Assembly (NCBI GenBank): GCA_045538755.1
Contig: JAZQEC010000036.1
Location: 1-49,342 of the forward strand
DNA: 49,342 bases
DNA from: UBA1738 sp045538755
Lineage (GTDB): Bacteria > Bacillota > Clostridia > UBA1381
Reading direction: 5' to 3'
The translations under genes and the position numbers were made by a program. A model generated the notes under the pieces. It saw only the letters and a list, made by a program, of their open reading frames with translations, did not search any database and was not told the origin of the DNA. Below, piece by piece: positions 41,351 to 49,342 of the stretch (its first letter is position 1; each line of letters starts with the position of its first letter).

Positions 41351-41408
41351 GAGTTTTTGTAAATTTTTTTCTTTATGGGAATATAATGAAATATAGGGGG
41401 GATTTCGA

Positions 41409-41675
41409 ATGGATAATATAAACGACAAGCTTTCAAAGATGCTATCGGGTGTGGACAGCCAGAAATTAAAAAGCTCAGTAGATGCGGTTTCAAAACTGCT
41501 GTCGACGAAAGAGGGACAAAAGCTTAAAAATTCACTTTCGGAAAGTGATAAAAAGGCAATTATTGATAAGTTTTTAAAAATGGATTCAAACGAGGTGAGC
41601 CAAAAGCTTAAAAATGCCGACTTTTCCGAAATTGGAAATATGTCGGCTGAAGATATAATGAAAAAACTCAAGTAA
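41409..41675 (+). CDS. Small Lys/Ser-rich hypothetical protein (88 aa)
   Basis: A soluble, helical, Lys/Ser/Asp-rich protein without Cys (MLSGVDSQKLKSSVDAVSKLLS; MSAEDIMKKLK). GGGGGGAT lies before the ATG. I do not recognise a domain. It is first of three closely spaced small genes (gaps of 20 and 3 bp) that read as one operon divergent from pheST. A similar trio seems familiar from other Clostridia, but I cannot assign a role. Confidence 0.72.
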   Translation: MDNINDKLSKMLSGVDSQKLKSSVDAVSKLLSTKEGQKLKNSLSESDKKAIIDKFLKMDSNEVSQKLKNADFSEIGNMSAEDIMKKLK

Positions 41676-41695
41676 GCCGAGAAAGGAGAGAGAAA

Positions 41696-42097
41696 ATGGC
41701 TGATATGATGAGCACCCTTCGTGGGATTTTAGGAGACGGTGCTGATGACAAAATCAAAACTGCGATGAATATGTTGTCGCAAAGCGGAATTTTGCAGCAG
41801 TCTGCACCAAAAAGTCAAACCGAGAATCTGGCAGATGCAATAAATAACGATATAGAAGTTAAAGAAACGCCTGTGTCTTCAAACAATACATCGCCGGCGC
41901 TAACTCCTGAAGGAATTCAGTTTTTGGGGCAAATTAAAAGTATGGTTGACCAGATGTCAAACACCAACGATTCGCGTTCCGAGCTTTTGCGGTCACTACG
42001 CCCGTTTATGCGAAGTGAGCGTCAGCAAAGTATTGATAAGCTTATCAGGATTATGAATATCGGAAGACTTTCGGGACTTTTCGGAAGGCAGGTATAG
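41696..42097 (+). CDS. Hypothetical protein with conserved basic C-terminus (133 aa)
   Basis: The N-terminal third is amphipathic helix (MADMMSTLRGILGDGADDKIKTAMNMLSQ). A low-complexity linker (~45-75) follows, then a conserved-looking basic helix pair (LLRSLRPFMRSERQQSIDKLIRIMNIGRLSGLF). This end resembles a clostridial family of unknown function that I recall only by pattern. GAAAGGAGAG precedes the ATG. It lies 3 bp before the membrane protein gene and is likely co-translated with it. Confidence 0.72.
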   Translation: MADMMSTLRGILGDGADDKIKTAMNMLSQSGILQQSAPKSQTENLADAINNDIEVKETPVSSNNTSPALTPEGIQFLGQIKSMVDQMSNTNDSRSELLRSLRPFMRSERQQSIDKLIRIMNIGRLSGLFGRQV

Positions 42098-42100
42098 CAA

Positions 42101-42376
42101 ATGTATAGAAGATATTACAGCTATAACGATATGCCGCAGATTGTGAATAAGTGCGATAAAAAAGAAGATAACGTACATAACAAGGAAGATAAAAAAGAGG
42201 ACTGTAAAAATGAATGCAGGGAAGTTAAAAAATGCGAAAACGGGAAGCTGTTAGGCAGATTTGAGCTTGATGATGTCATACTGGGAGTTATAATTCTTGC
42301 TATACTTCTTGATGACGGCGACGATGGACTGCTCCTGTTGGCACTTGCATTTGTATTCCTTGCAGGGCTTAATTGA
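42101..42376 (+). CDS. Small acidic membrane protein (91 aa)
   Basis: Residues 1-48 are charged (Lys/Asp/Glu/Cys: KEDCKNECREVKKCE). Residues ~52-91 form two short hydrophobic stretches split by an Asp cluster (DDVILGVIILAILLDDGDDG then LLLLALAFVFLAGLN). Such hairpin-like tails occur in small clostridial membrane proteins of unknown role. It ends the three-gene operon and is followed by a terminator. A sporulation link is only a guess. Confidence 0.7.
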   Translation: MYRRYYSYNDMPQIVNKCDKKEDNVHNKEDKKEDCKNECREVKKCENGKLLGRFELDDVILGVIILAILLDDGDDGLLLLALAFVFLAGLN

Positions 42377-42381
42377 TAAGA

Positions 42382-42425
42382 AAATATTATTTCTGAAGTG
42401 AAAACTTTGGAAGTAATATTTTTTT
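42382..42425 (+). terminator. Terminator of the small-protein operon
   Basis: AAATATTATTTC pairs with GGAAGTAATATTT, then T-run. Confidence 0.78.
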
Positions 42426-42533
42426 GTTAAAAAGTATGGGTGTTGTGAAATTATAATTAAATTGTTTTATGATATAAAATGCTTATTCTGTTGAAAATAC
42501 TTAAAATGAACTATAAAATATTAAGACTAAAAG

Positions 42534-42564
42534 AAAACCGCCGGCATAAAAACCGGCGGATTTT
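42534..42564 (-). terminator. Terminator of the Cys-rich small gene
   Basis: CCGCCGG (42538-42544) and CCGGCGG (42553-42559), with flanking A/T runs on both sides. On the minus strand it ends the 38-residue gene. Confidence 0.82.
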
Positions 42565-42613
42565 CATTTTCTTCTGTTTCCTATAAGGAAAAGACGATAC
42601 TCGTTAAGTATTA

Positions 42614-42730
42614 TTAGTTGTTGCACATACAAGTAACGATTACGATGATGATTAAAACCCAAAGAATCATATCAAAATCGAAGTTTTTGCAACCGCCGTA
42701 GCCTGTGCATCCACATCCGCATTCGCCCAT
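42614..42730 (-). CDS. Cys/Gly-rich single-pass small membrane protein (38 aa)
   Basis: A short frame with a full set of signals: GGAGG (42742-42738) 7 nt before the ATG at 42730, stop TAA and a terminator 50 bp on. The product starts MGECGCGCTGYGGCKN, then FDFDMILWVLIIIVIVTCMCNN, i.e. a Cys/Gly-rich head and one membrane helix. The layout recalls YjcZ-type sporulation miniproteins (Gly/Tyr-rich head plus hydrophobic tail), but the Cys density is different. Expression on the minus strand from the ~130-bp gap is expected; no strong promoter was identified. Confidence 0.75.
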   Translation of the reverse strand: MGECGCGCTGYGGCKNFDFDMILWVLIIIVIVTCMCNN

Positions 42731-42812
42731 GATTATGCCTCCTTTCGATTGCGGTATTTAAAACCCGCTGATATTATATACTATGTTTTTTCATAAGATT
42801 TGGTAGCTTGTA

Positions 42813-42841
42813 TTGAAATTTTTTTATTTTTGTTGTATAAT
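42813..42841 (+). promoter_or_regulatory. Promoter of the DUF896-asnS unit
   Basis: TTGAAA, 17-nt spacer, TATAAT, 22 bp before the DUF896 start. Confidence 0.78.
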
Positions 42842-42863
42842 GTAACATGGAGGTATGTAAGAT

Positions 42864-43037
42864 ATGGAAGAAAGTAAGATTTTACGGATTAACGAGCTTG
42901 CTAAAAAAGCCAAGAATGAAGGGCTTTCTGAAGAAGAAAAGCTTGAGCAGAAGTCGCTTCGTGAAGAATACATTGCGGCTGTAAGAAAAAACTTTAAGGC
43001 AACACTTGATAATATAAAAATTGTAGATAAAAATTAA
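42864..43037 (+). CDS. DUF896 (YnzC-family) protein
   Basis: 57 residues: ILRINELAKKAKNEGLSEEEK then LEQKSLREEYIAAVRKNFKATL and the short IKIVD end. This helical-hairpin pattern is diagnostic of DUF896/YnzC, small cytoplasmic proteins common in Firmicutes with unsettled function (one member is SOS-associated in Bacillus). GGAGG lies 10 nt before the ATG. It precedes asnS by 24 bp, so they probably share a transcript. Confidence 0.92.
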   Translation: MEESKILRINELAKKAKNEGLSEEEKLEQKSLREEYIAAVRKNFKATLDNIKIVDKN

Positions 43038-43061
43038 TTTAATACAGAGAGGGATTTTAAA

Positions 43062-44450
43062 ATGAAAGCATTGGTAAAAGAAATTTACAGAAATACCGAC
43101 AAGTTTGGCGGTGAAACCGTAACAGTTTCGGGATGGATAAGAAATATCCGTGCATCGAAAAATTTCGGATTTATTGAAATTAACGACGGTAGTTTTTTCA
43201 AAACTATTCAGGTTGTAATTGAGGACAACCTAAATAATTTTGATGAGCTTACCCATCTTAATATTGCAGCGGCAGTTACCGTTACAGGCAAGCTTGTTTT
43301 AACACCTGAAGCTAAACAGCCGTTTGAAATTAAGGCAGAGGAAGTTATTATTGACGGTACTTCTACACCTGATTATCCTATCCAAAACAAGCGCCATACT
43401 TTTGAATATTTAAGAACGCAGTGTCACCTTCGCGCAAGAACAAATACTTTCAGCGCAGTATTTAGAGTGCGTTCTATGATTGCGTATGCAATTCATCAGT
43501 TTTTTCAGGAAAGAGGATTTGTTTACGTGCATACACCAATCATCACAACAAGTGACTGTGAGGGCGCAGGCGAAATGTTTCAGGTTACAACTATGGACTT
43601 AAATGACCTGCCTAAAAATGATAAGGGTGATGTTGACTATTCAAAGGATTTCTTCGCAAAACCTGCTAACCTGACAGTTTCAGGTCAGCTTAATGTTGAG
43701 ACATATTGTATGGCATTCAGAAATGTCTATACCTTCGGACCGACATTCCGTGCTGAAAATTCAAATACAACACGCCATGCGGCAGAGTTTTGGATGATTG
43801 AGCCGGAAATCGCTTTTGCAGACCTTTCTGATGATATGGAGCTTGCAGAAGATATGATTAAGTATATTATTAACTACTGTCTACAAAATGCACCGGAGGA
43901 AATGGCATTCTTCAATCAGTTCATAGACAAGGGACTTTTAGACAGACTTAACAACGTTGTTTCAAACGAATTTGCACGTGTAACATATACAGAAGCGATT
44001 GAGATTTTGAAAAAGAATAAGGACAAGTTTGACTACCCTGTTGAATGGGGTTGCGACTTGCAGACAGAGCACGAGAGATTTTTAACAGAGGAAATATTTA
44101 AAAAGCCTGTTTTCGTAACAGATTATCCAAAGGAAATAAAAGCATTCTATATGAAGCTTAATGATGACGGAAAAACCGTTGCGGCTTGCGACCTTTTAGT
44201 TCCGGGCATCGGTGAAATCATTGGCGGAAGCCAAAGAGAAGAAAACTACGACGTTCTTGAAAAGAGAATGATTGAATGTGGTCTTAATCCTGAAGATTAT
44301 GAGTTCTATCTTGATTTAAGAAAGTACGGAACAAATAAGCACGCAGGTTTCGGCCTTGGATTTGAAAGAGCGGTTATGTATATTACAGGTATGCAGAACA
44401 TTCGTGACGTACTGCCGTTCCCAAGAACAGTGGGCACAGCTGAATTTTAA
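43062..44450 (+). CDS. asnS: Asparaginyl-tRNA synthetase
   Basis: 462 residues. The N-terminal OB fold (VTVSGWIRNIRASKNFGFIEINDG) binds the anticodon. The class IIb core has motif 2 (FRNVYTFGPTFRAENSNTTRHAAEFWMIEPE) and motif 3 (KHAGFGLGFERAVMYITG). The second signature MFQVTT and YKnLtv-type PANLTVSGQLNVETYC distinguish it from AspS. It charges tRNA-Asn. GAGAGGG upstream of the ATG. Confidence 0.97.
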   Translation: MKALVKEIYRNTDKFGGETVTVSGWIRNIRASKNFGFIEINDGSFFKTIQVVIEDNLNNFDELTHLNIAAAVTVTGKLVLTPEAKQPFEIKAEEVIIDGTSTPDYPIQNKRHTFEYLRTQCHLRARTNTFSAVFRVRSMIAYAIHQFFQERGFVYVHTPIITTSDCEGAGEMFQVTTMDLNDLPKNDKGDVDYSKDFFAKPANLTVSGQLNVETYCMAFRNVYTFGPTFRAENSNTTRHAAEFWMIEPEIAFADLSDDMELAEDMIKYIINYCLQNAPEEMAFFNQFIDKGLLDRLNNVVSNEFARVTYTEAIEILKKNKDKFDYPVEWGCDLQTEHERFLTEEIFKKPVFVTDYPKEIKAFYMKLNDDGKTVAACDLLVPGIGEIIGGSQREENYDVLEKRMIECGLNPEDYEFYLDLRKYGTNKHAGFGLGFERAVMYITGMQNIRDVLPFPRTVGTAEF

Positions 44451-44581
44451 TTGGTGTGGTCTAAAAAATCGGGATTTCATTGACTTTTGATGAGAGCGTT
44501 ATAGCACCACTTTCTTAAAGAGTGCAAACCACGAAAATTTTAGACTTATTAACACTTACTTCATATCTAAAAGGTGAAAAA

Positions 44582-45313
44582 ATGAATTATATTATTTTAA
44601 TCGTAATGGCAATTTTAATAATTGCCGGAGTTTATAAGCTTATTCCAGGCATACTTGCGGCTAAAGGAAATGCGGCATATGCTGATGGTGATACAAAAAA
44701 AGCGCTTGAATATTATAAAAAGTCAATGAGTTTTTCCGGAAAGAGTGCGGATAAGACATCTTATGCACTTATGCTTATGCGTATAGGAGAGTTTAAAGAG
44801 GCAGAACGGATTTTGAATGAGGTTGTCTTATATGGAAGAAAACCGCTTGAGAAAACAAATGCCAAGCTTTTTAGATGTATGGTATATCAGAAAACCGACA
44901 GGCTTTCGGAAGCTCTTGAAGATGCCGAGGAGATTTTTGAGAATTTCAAAAACACGACTGTTTACGGAATGATAGGATATCTTCGTCAGCTAAAAGGCGG
45001 AGCTGAGCTTGATTTGTGTCTTGAAGCGTATGACTATAATTCTGATGACCGAGACATTTGCGACAATCTTGCGGTTGCATATATCAGAAGTGGCGACCTT
45101 GAAAAAGCGGAAGAAATTACTGCAGATTTGCGCGAAAGATTCCCGACATTTCTTGAAGGCTTTTATCACTCGGCAGTTGTTGCAAAAATGCGTGGTAACT
45201 ATGCATTAGCAAAAGAGTATCTTGAAGATATAGAAAATTGCCGAAGGACGATGATGACAACGGTTTCGGAAGAAGAAATTAATGCTTTGAAGGAAGAAAT
45301 AAAAAATGCTTGA
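44582..45313 (+). CDS. Membrane-anchored TPR protein
   Basis: 243 residues from ATG 44582 (AAAAGGTG upstream). One N-terminal membrane segment (YIILIVMAILIIAGVYKLIPGIL) is followed by TPR-like helix pairs: AKGNAAYADGDTKKALEYYKKS, LMLMRIGEFKEAERILNE and NLAVAYIRSGDLEKAEEI. Such proteins scaffold complexes. It overlaps the GNAT gene by 8 bp and heads a run that ends with nadE. Confidence 0.8.
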   Translation: MNYIILIVMAILIIAGVYKLIPGILAAKGNAAYADGDTKKALEYYKKSMSFSGKSADKTSYALMLMRIGEFKEAERILNEVVLYGRKPLEKTNAKLFRCMVYQKTDRLSEALEDAEEIFENFKNTTVYGMIGYLRQLKGGAELDLCLEAYDYNSDDRDICDNLAVAYIRSGDLEKAEEITADLRERFPTFLEGFYHSAVVAKMRGNYALAKEYLEDIENCRRTMMTTVSEEEINALKEEIKNA

Positions 45314-45761
45314 ATTTAAATTTATTTATGGCGAAAATGGATATAAAATTGCAGAAGCTATGCGGAAAAAAGTATTTTCAGATGAGCTCGGGTTTTGTGA
45401 AACAACCGATTTGTTAGAGAATAATTCATACCATTTTATAGGCTATGATAAAACTGTTCAAATAGGTATTGCACGTCTTACTAAGCTTGATGAAATGAAT
45501 TTTACCATTTCTTTTGTTGCCGTAAAGGACGACTATCGCAGACAATATGTTGGTGATTTGATTATGCGTGCTTTGGCGGATAAAGCTGTTGCACTGGGTG
45601 GAAGGTACATAACCATCGTAACACCCGTTTCGGAGCAGGGATTTTTCGAATTCGAGGGCTATGAATTAACAGGCGAGGAGTTTTCGGAAAACGGAAAGCT
45701 GTTTGTGAAAATGAAAAAAGATTTGATGAAAATTCAACCATGCAGGGGGTGTGTAAAATGA
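45306..45761 (+). CDS. GNAT-family acetyltransferase
   Basis: 151 residues. The acetyl-CoA-binding motif is visible as AVKDDYRRQYVGDLIMRALADKA; the N-terminal AEAMRKKVFSDELGF and the C-terminal FFEFEGYELTGEEF resemble the ElaA/YjcF branch. The substrate is unknown. It overlaps both neighbours (ATGA with rarA), so translation is coupled. Confidence 0.82.
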   Translation: MLEFKFIYGENGYKIAEAMRKKVFSDELGFCETTDLLENNSYHFIGYDKTVQIGIARLTKLDEMNFTISFVAVKDDYRRQYVGDLIMRALADKAVALGGRYITIVTPVSEQGFFEFEGYELTGEEFSENGKLFVKMKKDLMKIQPCRGCVK

Positions 45762-47035
45762 GCCGGCCTCTTGCAGACCGTCTGCGTCCTGAATCTCTTG
45801 ATGAGGTTGTAGGACAAGCGCATCTAATTGGAAATGGCGGAATACTTAAAAACCTTGTCGATCAGGGCGAAGTCCCTAATATGATTTTTTACGGACCGAG
45901 CGGTATCGGCAAAACAACCATTGCCAATATAATCGCGAAAAAGACAGGGAAAGCTTTGCATAGGTTAAATGCAACGTCTGCATCTGTATCAGATATAAAA
46001 GACATTATAAATTCACTTGATACATTTTTGACGGCAAACGGTGTTTTGTTGTACTTAGACGAGATTCAGCACTTCAATAAAAAACAGCAGCAATCACTCT
46101 TGGAGTTTATGGAAAACGGTAAAATTACCTTGATTGCAAGTACTACGGAAAACCCGTATTTCTATGTTTACAATGCTGTTTTGTCGCGAAGTGTTGTTTT
46201 TGAATTTTTGCCGATTGGCGAAAGCGAAATAGTAAAAGCAATAAAACGTGCGGTATCACTTCTTGAAAAGACTGATTACAGTACATATAAAGTAAGTGCT
46301 GAAGAGTCTGCACTTATGCATATTGCAAGAACGAGCGGCGGAGATGTGCGAAAAGCGTTAAACGCATTAGAACTGTGTTTTTTGACTACTGCTGCAACTA
46401 AAAAAGGTGAAATAATAATAACAGAAAAAACGGCAGAGCAAGCAACGCAGAAAAAAGTCCTGCGTTATGACCGTGATGGTGATAGTCACTATGATGTTTT
46501 GAGTGCATTTCAAAAATCAATCAGAGGTTCGGACCCTGATGCAGCTATATATTATCTTGCAAAAATTTTGTCAGCGGGTGATATGATAAGTGCCTGCAGA
46601 AGAATGCTTGTAATTGCGTCGGAGGATATCGGACTTGCATATCCGCAGGCAGCAGCGATAACAAAGGCTTGCGTTGATTCGGCGCTTCAACTCGGAATGC
46701 CGGAGGCGAGAATACCGCTTGCAGAAGCTGTTATTATGCTTGCGACTGCGCCCAAATCCAATTCTGCAATTAATGCGATTGATGCAGCAATGCAGGATAT
46801 TGCGTCAAAGGATACGGGTAATATTCCGCAGCATCTTCAGGATTCGCACTATTTAGGTGCGAAAAAAATGAATCACGGAAAGGGTTATATGTATCCTCAT
46901 GCATTCCCTAACCACTATATAAAACAGCAATATTTGCCGGATAAAATCAAAGATACAGTTTATTACGAATACGGCGATAACAAAATGGAAAAATTAAACA
47001 AGGAATACTGGGATAAAGTAAAGGAGAATTCCTGA
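45758..47035 (+). CDS. rarA: Replication-associated recombination ATPase RarA
   Basis: 425 residues from ATG 45758, overlapping the GNAT stop. MSRPLADRLRPESLDEVVGQAHLIG opens the AAA+ domain. Walker A is GPSGIGKTT, Walker B LYLDEIQHF, sensor 1 STTENP, and the arginine-finger region VLSRSVVF. The C-terminal tetramerisation part has EDIGLAYPQAAAITKA and the end FPNHYIKQQYLPDKI, diagnostic of RarA/MgsA. It acts at stalled replication forks. Confidence 0.95.
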   Translation: MSRPLADRLRPESLDEVVGQAHLIGNGGILKNLVDQGEVPNMIFYGPSGIGKTTIANIIAKKTGKALHRLNATSASVSDIKDIINSLDTFLTANGVLLYLDEIQHFNKKQQQSLLEFMENGKITLIASTTENPYFYVYNAVLSRSVVFEFLPIGESEIVKAIKRAVSLLEKTDYSTYKVSAEESALMHIARTSGGDVRKALNALELCFLTTAATKKGEIIITEKTAEQATQKKVLRYDRDGDSHYDVLSAFQKSIRGSDPDAAIYYLAKILSAGDMISACRRMLVIASEDIGLAYPQAAAITKACVDSALQLGMPEARIPLAEAVIMLATAPKSNSAINAIDAAMQDIASKDTGNIPQHLQDSHYLGAKKMNHGKGYMYPHAFPNHYIKQQYLPDKIKDTVYYEYGDNKMEKLNKEYWDKVKENS

Positions 47036-48945
47036 TGAAGTATGGTTTTGTAAAGGTTTGTGCAGCGACTCCGGAGGTTAGAGTTGCGGATTGTCGCTTT
47101 AACGGAGCGGAAATTATTGAAAATATTAATAAGGCATATAAGGAAAAGGCAAAAGTGTGCGTTTTTCCTGAGCTCTGCGTAACAGGCTATACCTGCGGAG
47201 ATTTATTCTTGCAGGAGGCGCTTGTTGGTGCTGCGGAAAAGGTTGTTTTAGAGATTGCCGCTGCGACCGAGGATAAAGATATGCTTACAATAATCGGTGC
47301 GCCGATATCCTTTGGACAAAAACTATATAATTGTGCCGTTGTGCTTTATAATGGCACAATTATTGCAATGGTCCCAAAGAAAAATCTTCCAAATTACACA
47401 GAGCTTTATGAAGCAAGATATTTTGCGCCGTGGAAAAATGGTGTGGAGACTATTTCGTGGAATGGGCTTGAAATACCGTTTGGTACAGACATTATTATAA
47501 AAGATAAAAATATTAAAAACTTTATGCTTGCGGTAGAAATTTGTGAGGACGTCTGGACTGTTAATCCGCCGTCAAACACTCATGCGATTTCAGGTGCTAC
47601 TATTATTGCAAATTTGTCTGCTAGCAGTGAATATGCCGGAAAAACAAAAATCCGAAAAGACCTTGTAAGCGGACAGTCTGCCAAGCTTATCTGCGGATAC
47701 ATTTATACCAGTGCCGGAAAGGGCGAATCTACTGCCGATATGGTTTACGGCGGTGATAATATGATTTGCGAAAACGGGATAATGCTAAATCGCGGAAAAA
47801 TGTTTGAAAACGATATGATTTTTGCGGAAATAGATGTAGATATGATTGCGTATGAACGCAAGAAGGTGACAACTTTTGTTGCAGAAAAACAGCACTCATA
47901 TAATATAGTAGAAATTAAGTTTGTACAGGAAGAAACGTCGCTGTCACGTAATATTCCTCAAATGCCGTTTGTTCCGGATGCAGAAAATGAAAAGGAATAC
48001 TGTGAGGAAGTTCTGCAAATCCAGTCAAACGGACTTGCAAGACGACTTACTCATATTGGCGCAAAAACGGCAGTATTGGGTATCTCGGGCGGACTGGATT
48101 CAACACTTGCACTTCTCGTTACCGCCAGAGCTTTTGATATTGCCGGACTTGAACGCAAAAATATTATTGCAATAACAATGCCGTGCTTCGGAACGACTTC
48201 AAGAACATATAATAATGCTGTTGCACTTACAAAGGAAATAGGTGCACAGCTTAGAGAGATAAATATAAAGAAATCTGTTCTTCAGCATTTTTCCGATATA
48301 GGCCACGATGAAAATGTTTTTGATGTAACCTTTGAAAATGCGCAGGCAAGAGAGCGTACACAGGTTTTAATGGATGTTGCAAACCAAACAGGCGGAATTG
48401 TTATCGGAACAGGCGATATGTCTGAACTCGCACTTGGCTGGGCAACTTATAACGGTGACCATATGTCGATGTACGGCGTTAATTCAGGTGTTTCAAAAAC
48501 TTTAATAAAATACCTTGTGGGATATGAGGCTGACAATGCTGATAGCGAAATATTGAAAAAAACACTGGCTGATATACTTGATACTCCGGTGAGCCCAGAG
48601 CTTCTTCCACCGGAAAACGGTGAAATTGCGCAAAAAACAGAAAATTTCGTGGGACCATATGTATTGCATGATTTCTTCTTATATTATATGTTGCGCTTTG
48701 GTTTTTCGCCTGAAAAAATTTATCATCTTGCAAAATATGCGTTTGCTGATGAATTTGAAGATAAAGAAATTCTAAAATGGATGAAGACCTTTTACAGAAG
48801 GTTTTTTACACAGCAGTTCAAACGCTCATGTGTTCCTGATGGCCCTAAGGTGGCTTATGTTGCACTCTCGCCGAGAGGTGACTGGAGAATGCCGAGTGAT
48901 GCCTCTGCAAGTGTTTGGCTTTCAGAAATTGAAAATTTAGTCTGA
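47035..48945 (+). CDS. nadE: Glutamine-dependent NAD+ synthetase
   Basis: 636 residues. The N-terminal nitrilase-type glutaminase domain has Glu in CVFPELCVTGYTC, Lys in MVPKKNLPNYTELYEARYF and Cys in AVEICEDVW. The C-terminal synthetase has the ATP pyrophosphatase loop LGISGGLDSTLAL, TGDMSELALGWATYNGD and the end SPRGDWRMPSDASASVW. It makes NAD+ from deamido-NAD using Gln. Its ATG shares one base with the rarA stop. Confidence 0.97.
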   Translation: MKYGFVKVCAATPEVRVADCRFNGAEIIENINKAYKEKAKVCVFPELCVTGYTCGDLFLQEALVGAAEKVVLEIAAATEDKDMLTIIGAPISFGQKLYNCAVVLYNGTIIAMVPKKNLPNYTELYEARYFAPWKNGVETISWNGLEIPFGTDIIIKDKNIKNFMLAVEICEDVWTVNPPSNTHAISGATIIANLSASSEYAGKTKIRKDLVSGQSAKLICGYIYTSAGKGESTADMVYGGDNMICENGIMLNRGKMFENDMIFAEIDVDMIAYERKKVTTFVAEKQHSYNIVEIKFVQEETSLSRNIPQMPFVPDAENEKEYCEEVLQIQSNGLARRLTHIGAKTAVLGISGGLDSTLALLVTARAFDIAGLERKNIIAITMPCFGTTSRTYNNAVALTKEIGAQLREINIKKSVLQHFSDIGHDENVFDVTFENAQARERTQVLMDVANQTGGIVIGTGDMSELALGWATYNGDHMSMYGVNSGVSKTLIKYLVGYEADNADSEILKKTLADILDTPVSPELLPPENGEIAQKTENFVGPYVLHDFFLYYMLRFGFSPEKIYHLAKYAFADEFEDKEILKWMKTFYRRFFTQQFKRSCVPDGPKVAYVALSPRGDWRMPSDASASVWLSEIENLV

Positions 48946-48994
48946 AATATGTGCAATATTGACATAATTGCATAAAAGCTTTGTAAAAGTACAA

Positions 48995-49020
48995 TAAAAA
49001 AAGTGCAAATTGCACATTTT
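48995..49020 (+). terminator. Weak terminator after nadE
   Basis: GTGCA (49003-49007) pairs with TGCAC (49011-49015), extended by flanking A- and T-runs. Confidence 0.6.
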
Positions 49021-49052
49021 TCAACAAATTTCAAAAAAAAATTAAAAAAGTA

Positions 49053-49081
49053 TTGACAAACAGTACAAATCAAGATATAAT
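49053..49081 (+). promoter_or_regulatory. rRNA-type promoter P1
   Basis: TTGACA, 17-nt spacer, TATAAT, both perfect, followed by AAACAAGCTGTC. Confidence 0.85.
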
Positions 49082-49152
49082 AAACAAGCTGTCGCTTTTA
49101 GGGCAGAGGACGAAAATATTTCGAAAAAACTTAAAAAAGTTGAAAAAACCTC

Positions 49153-49181
49153 TTGACAAAGCAGACAGAGTGTGATAATAT
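49153..49181 (+). promoter_or_regulatory. rRNA-type promoter P2
   Basis: TTGACA exactly 100 bp after P1, 17-nt spacer, TAATAT, followed by AATAAGCTGTC. The downstream sequences resemble those of P1, so the pair looks duplicated. Confidence 0.75.
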
Positions 49182-49342
49182 GAATAAGCTGTCTTTTGAG
49201 GCAGCGGCTGAACATTGAAAAATAAACAGTGCAGAGTTCTTGTCAGTGAATATAATTCACTAAAAACAAAAGAGTTTTTTATGACAGAAATTCGGAAACG
49301 AAATAAAAGTCAGCGTACTTTAAGTACAAGTTAGTAAAATGA
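49182..49342 (+). other. Probable leader of an rRNA operon
   Basis: No reading frame with a ribosome site is visible. Tandem strong promoters followed by a non-coding leader at a window edge are typical of the region before 16S rRNA, which would begin outside. The assignment is inference. Confidence 0.5.

Overview
The window looks like chromosome from a low-GC, spore-forming member of the Clostridia (Bacillota). The grounds are: a SCIFF ribosomal peptide with its radical-SAM maturase, a CotJC-type spore coat catalase, a phenylalanine T-box leader on pheST, the ylxM-ffh-rpsP-khpA-rimM-trmD block, a YnzC (DUF896) protein, near-perfect TTGACA-N17-TATAAT promoters and frequent TTG/GTG starts. The species cannot be named from the sequence.

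Layout. 1-3550: two sugar-hydrolase-like genes, the first cut by the window edge, separated by an array of micro-hairpins with a 19-bp period. 3637-5076 (minus): an L-serine dehydratase with an extra N-terminal Xre-type DNA-binding domain, directly downstream of a phage-type S24 repressor (5091-5738). 5739-5993: a divergent switch with four copies of a 15-bp operator. 5994-17693: a very compact tailed-phage gene set (terminase, portal, scaffold, capsid, connectors, tail tube, short tape measure, distal tail, tail-associated protein, holin, M15 endolysin). It has no integrase, replication genes or tail fibre that I can see. 17694-18014: a strong promoter and an untranslated leader. 18015-23103: LtaS-like synthase, MFS permease, AbrB-type regulator and a UGT-like glycosyltransferase. 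23355-23825 (minus): five tRNAs (Val-Asp-Phe-Gly-Cys in transcription order). 24237-26271: secreted BspA-type protein and a sugar nucleotidyltransferase. 26417-33524: core housekeeping (signal recognition particle, ribosome maturation, murA, divIB, ftsZ). 33629-35773: CotJC and an Orn/Lys/Arg decarboxylase-fold protein. 35849-37541: SCIFF precursor and maturase. 37611-41315 (minus): pheST with its T-box. 41409-43037: small clostridial proteins, including two short genes (42614-42730 and 42864-43037). 43062-48945: asnS, then an overlapping run of TPR protein, GNAT, rarA and nadE. 49053-49342: two tandem rRNA-type promoters, so an rRNA operon probably starts just past the window.

Most interesting points. 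(1) The SCIFF precursor is an in-frame tandem duplication: two 37-residue copies are identical in protein yet differ at ten nucleotides, all silent. The residue where canonical SCIFF has, from memory, its thioether-acceptor Thr is Gly in both copies. (2) The phage-like cluster is minimal and its switch drives particle genes almost directly, so it could be a domesticated particle or gene-transfer-agent-like element. Its repressor gene is followed at once by a DNA-binding serine dehydratase. (3) The array at 1265-1345 keeps an AGCTAAAT linker while its short stems change in a compensated way. (4) A candidate H-type pseudoknot lies just upstream of the capsid gene.
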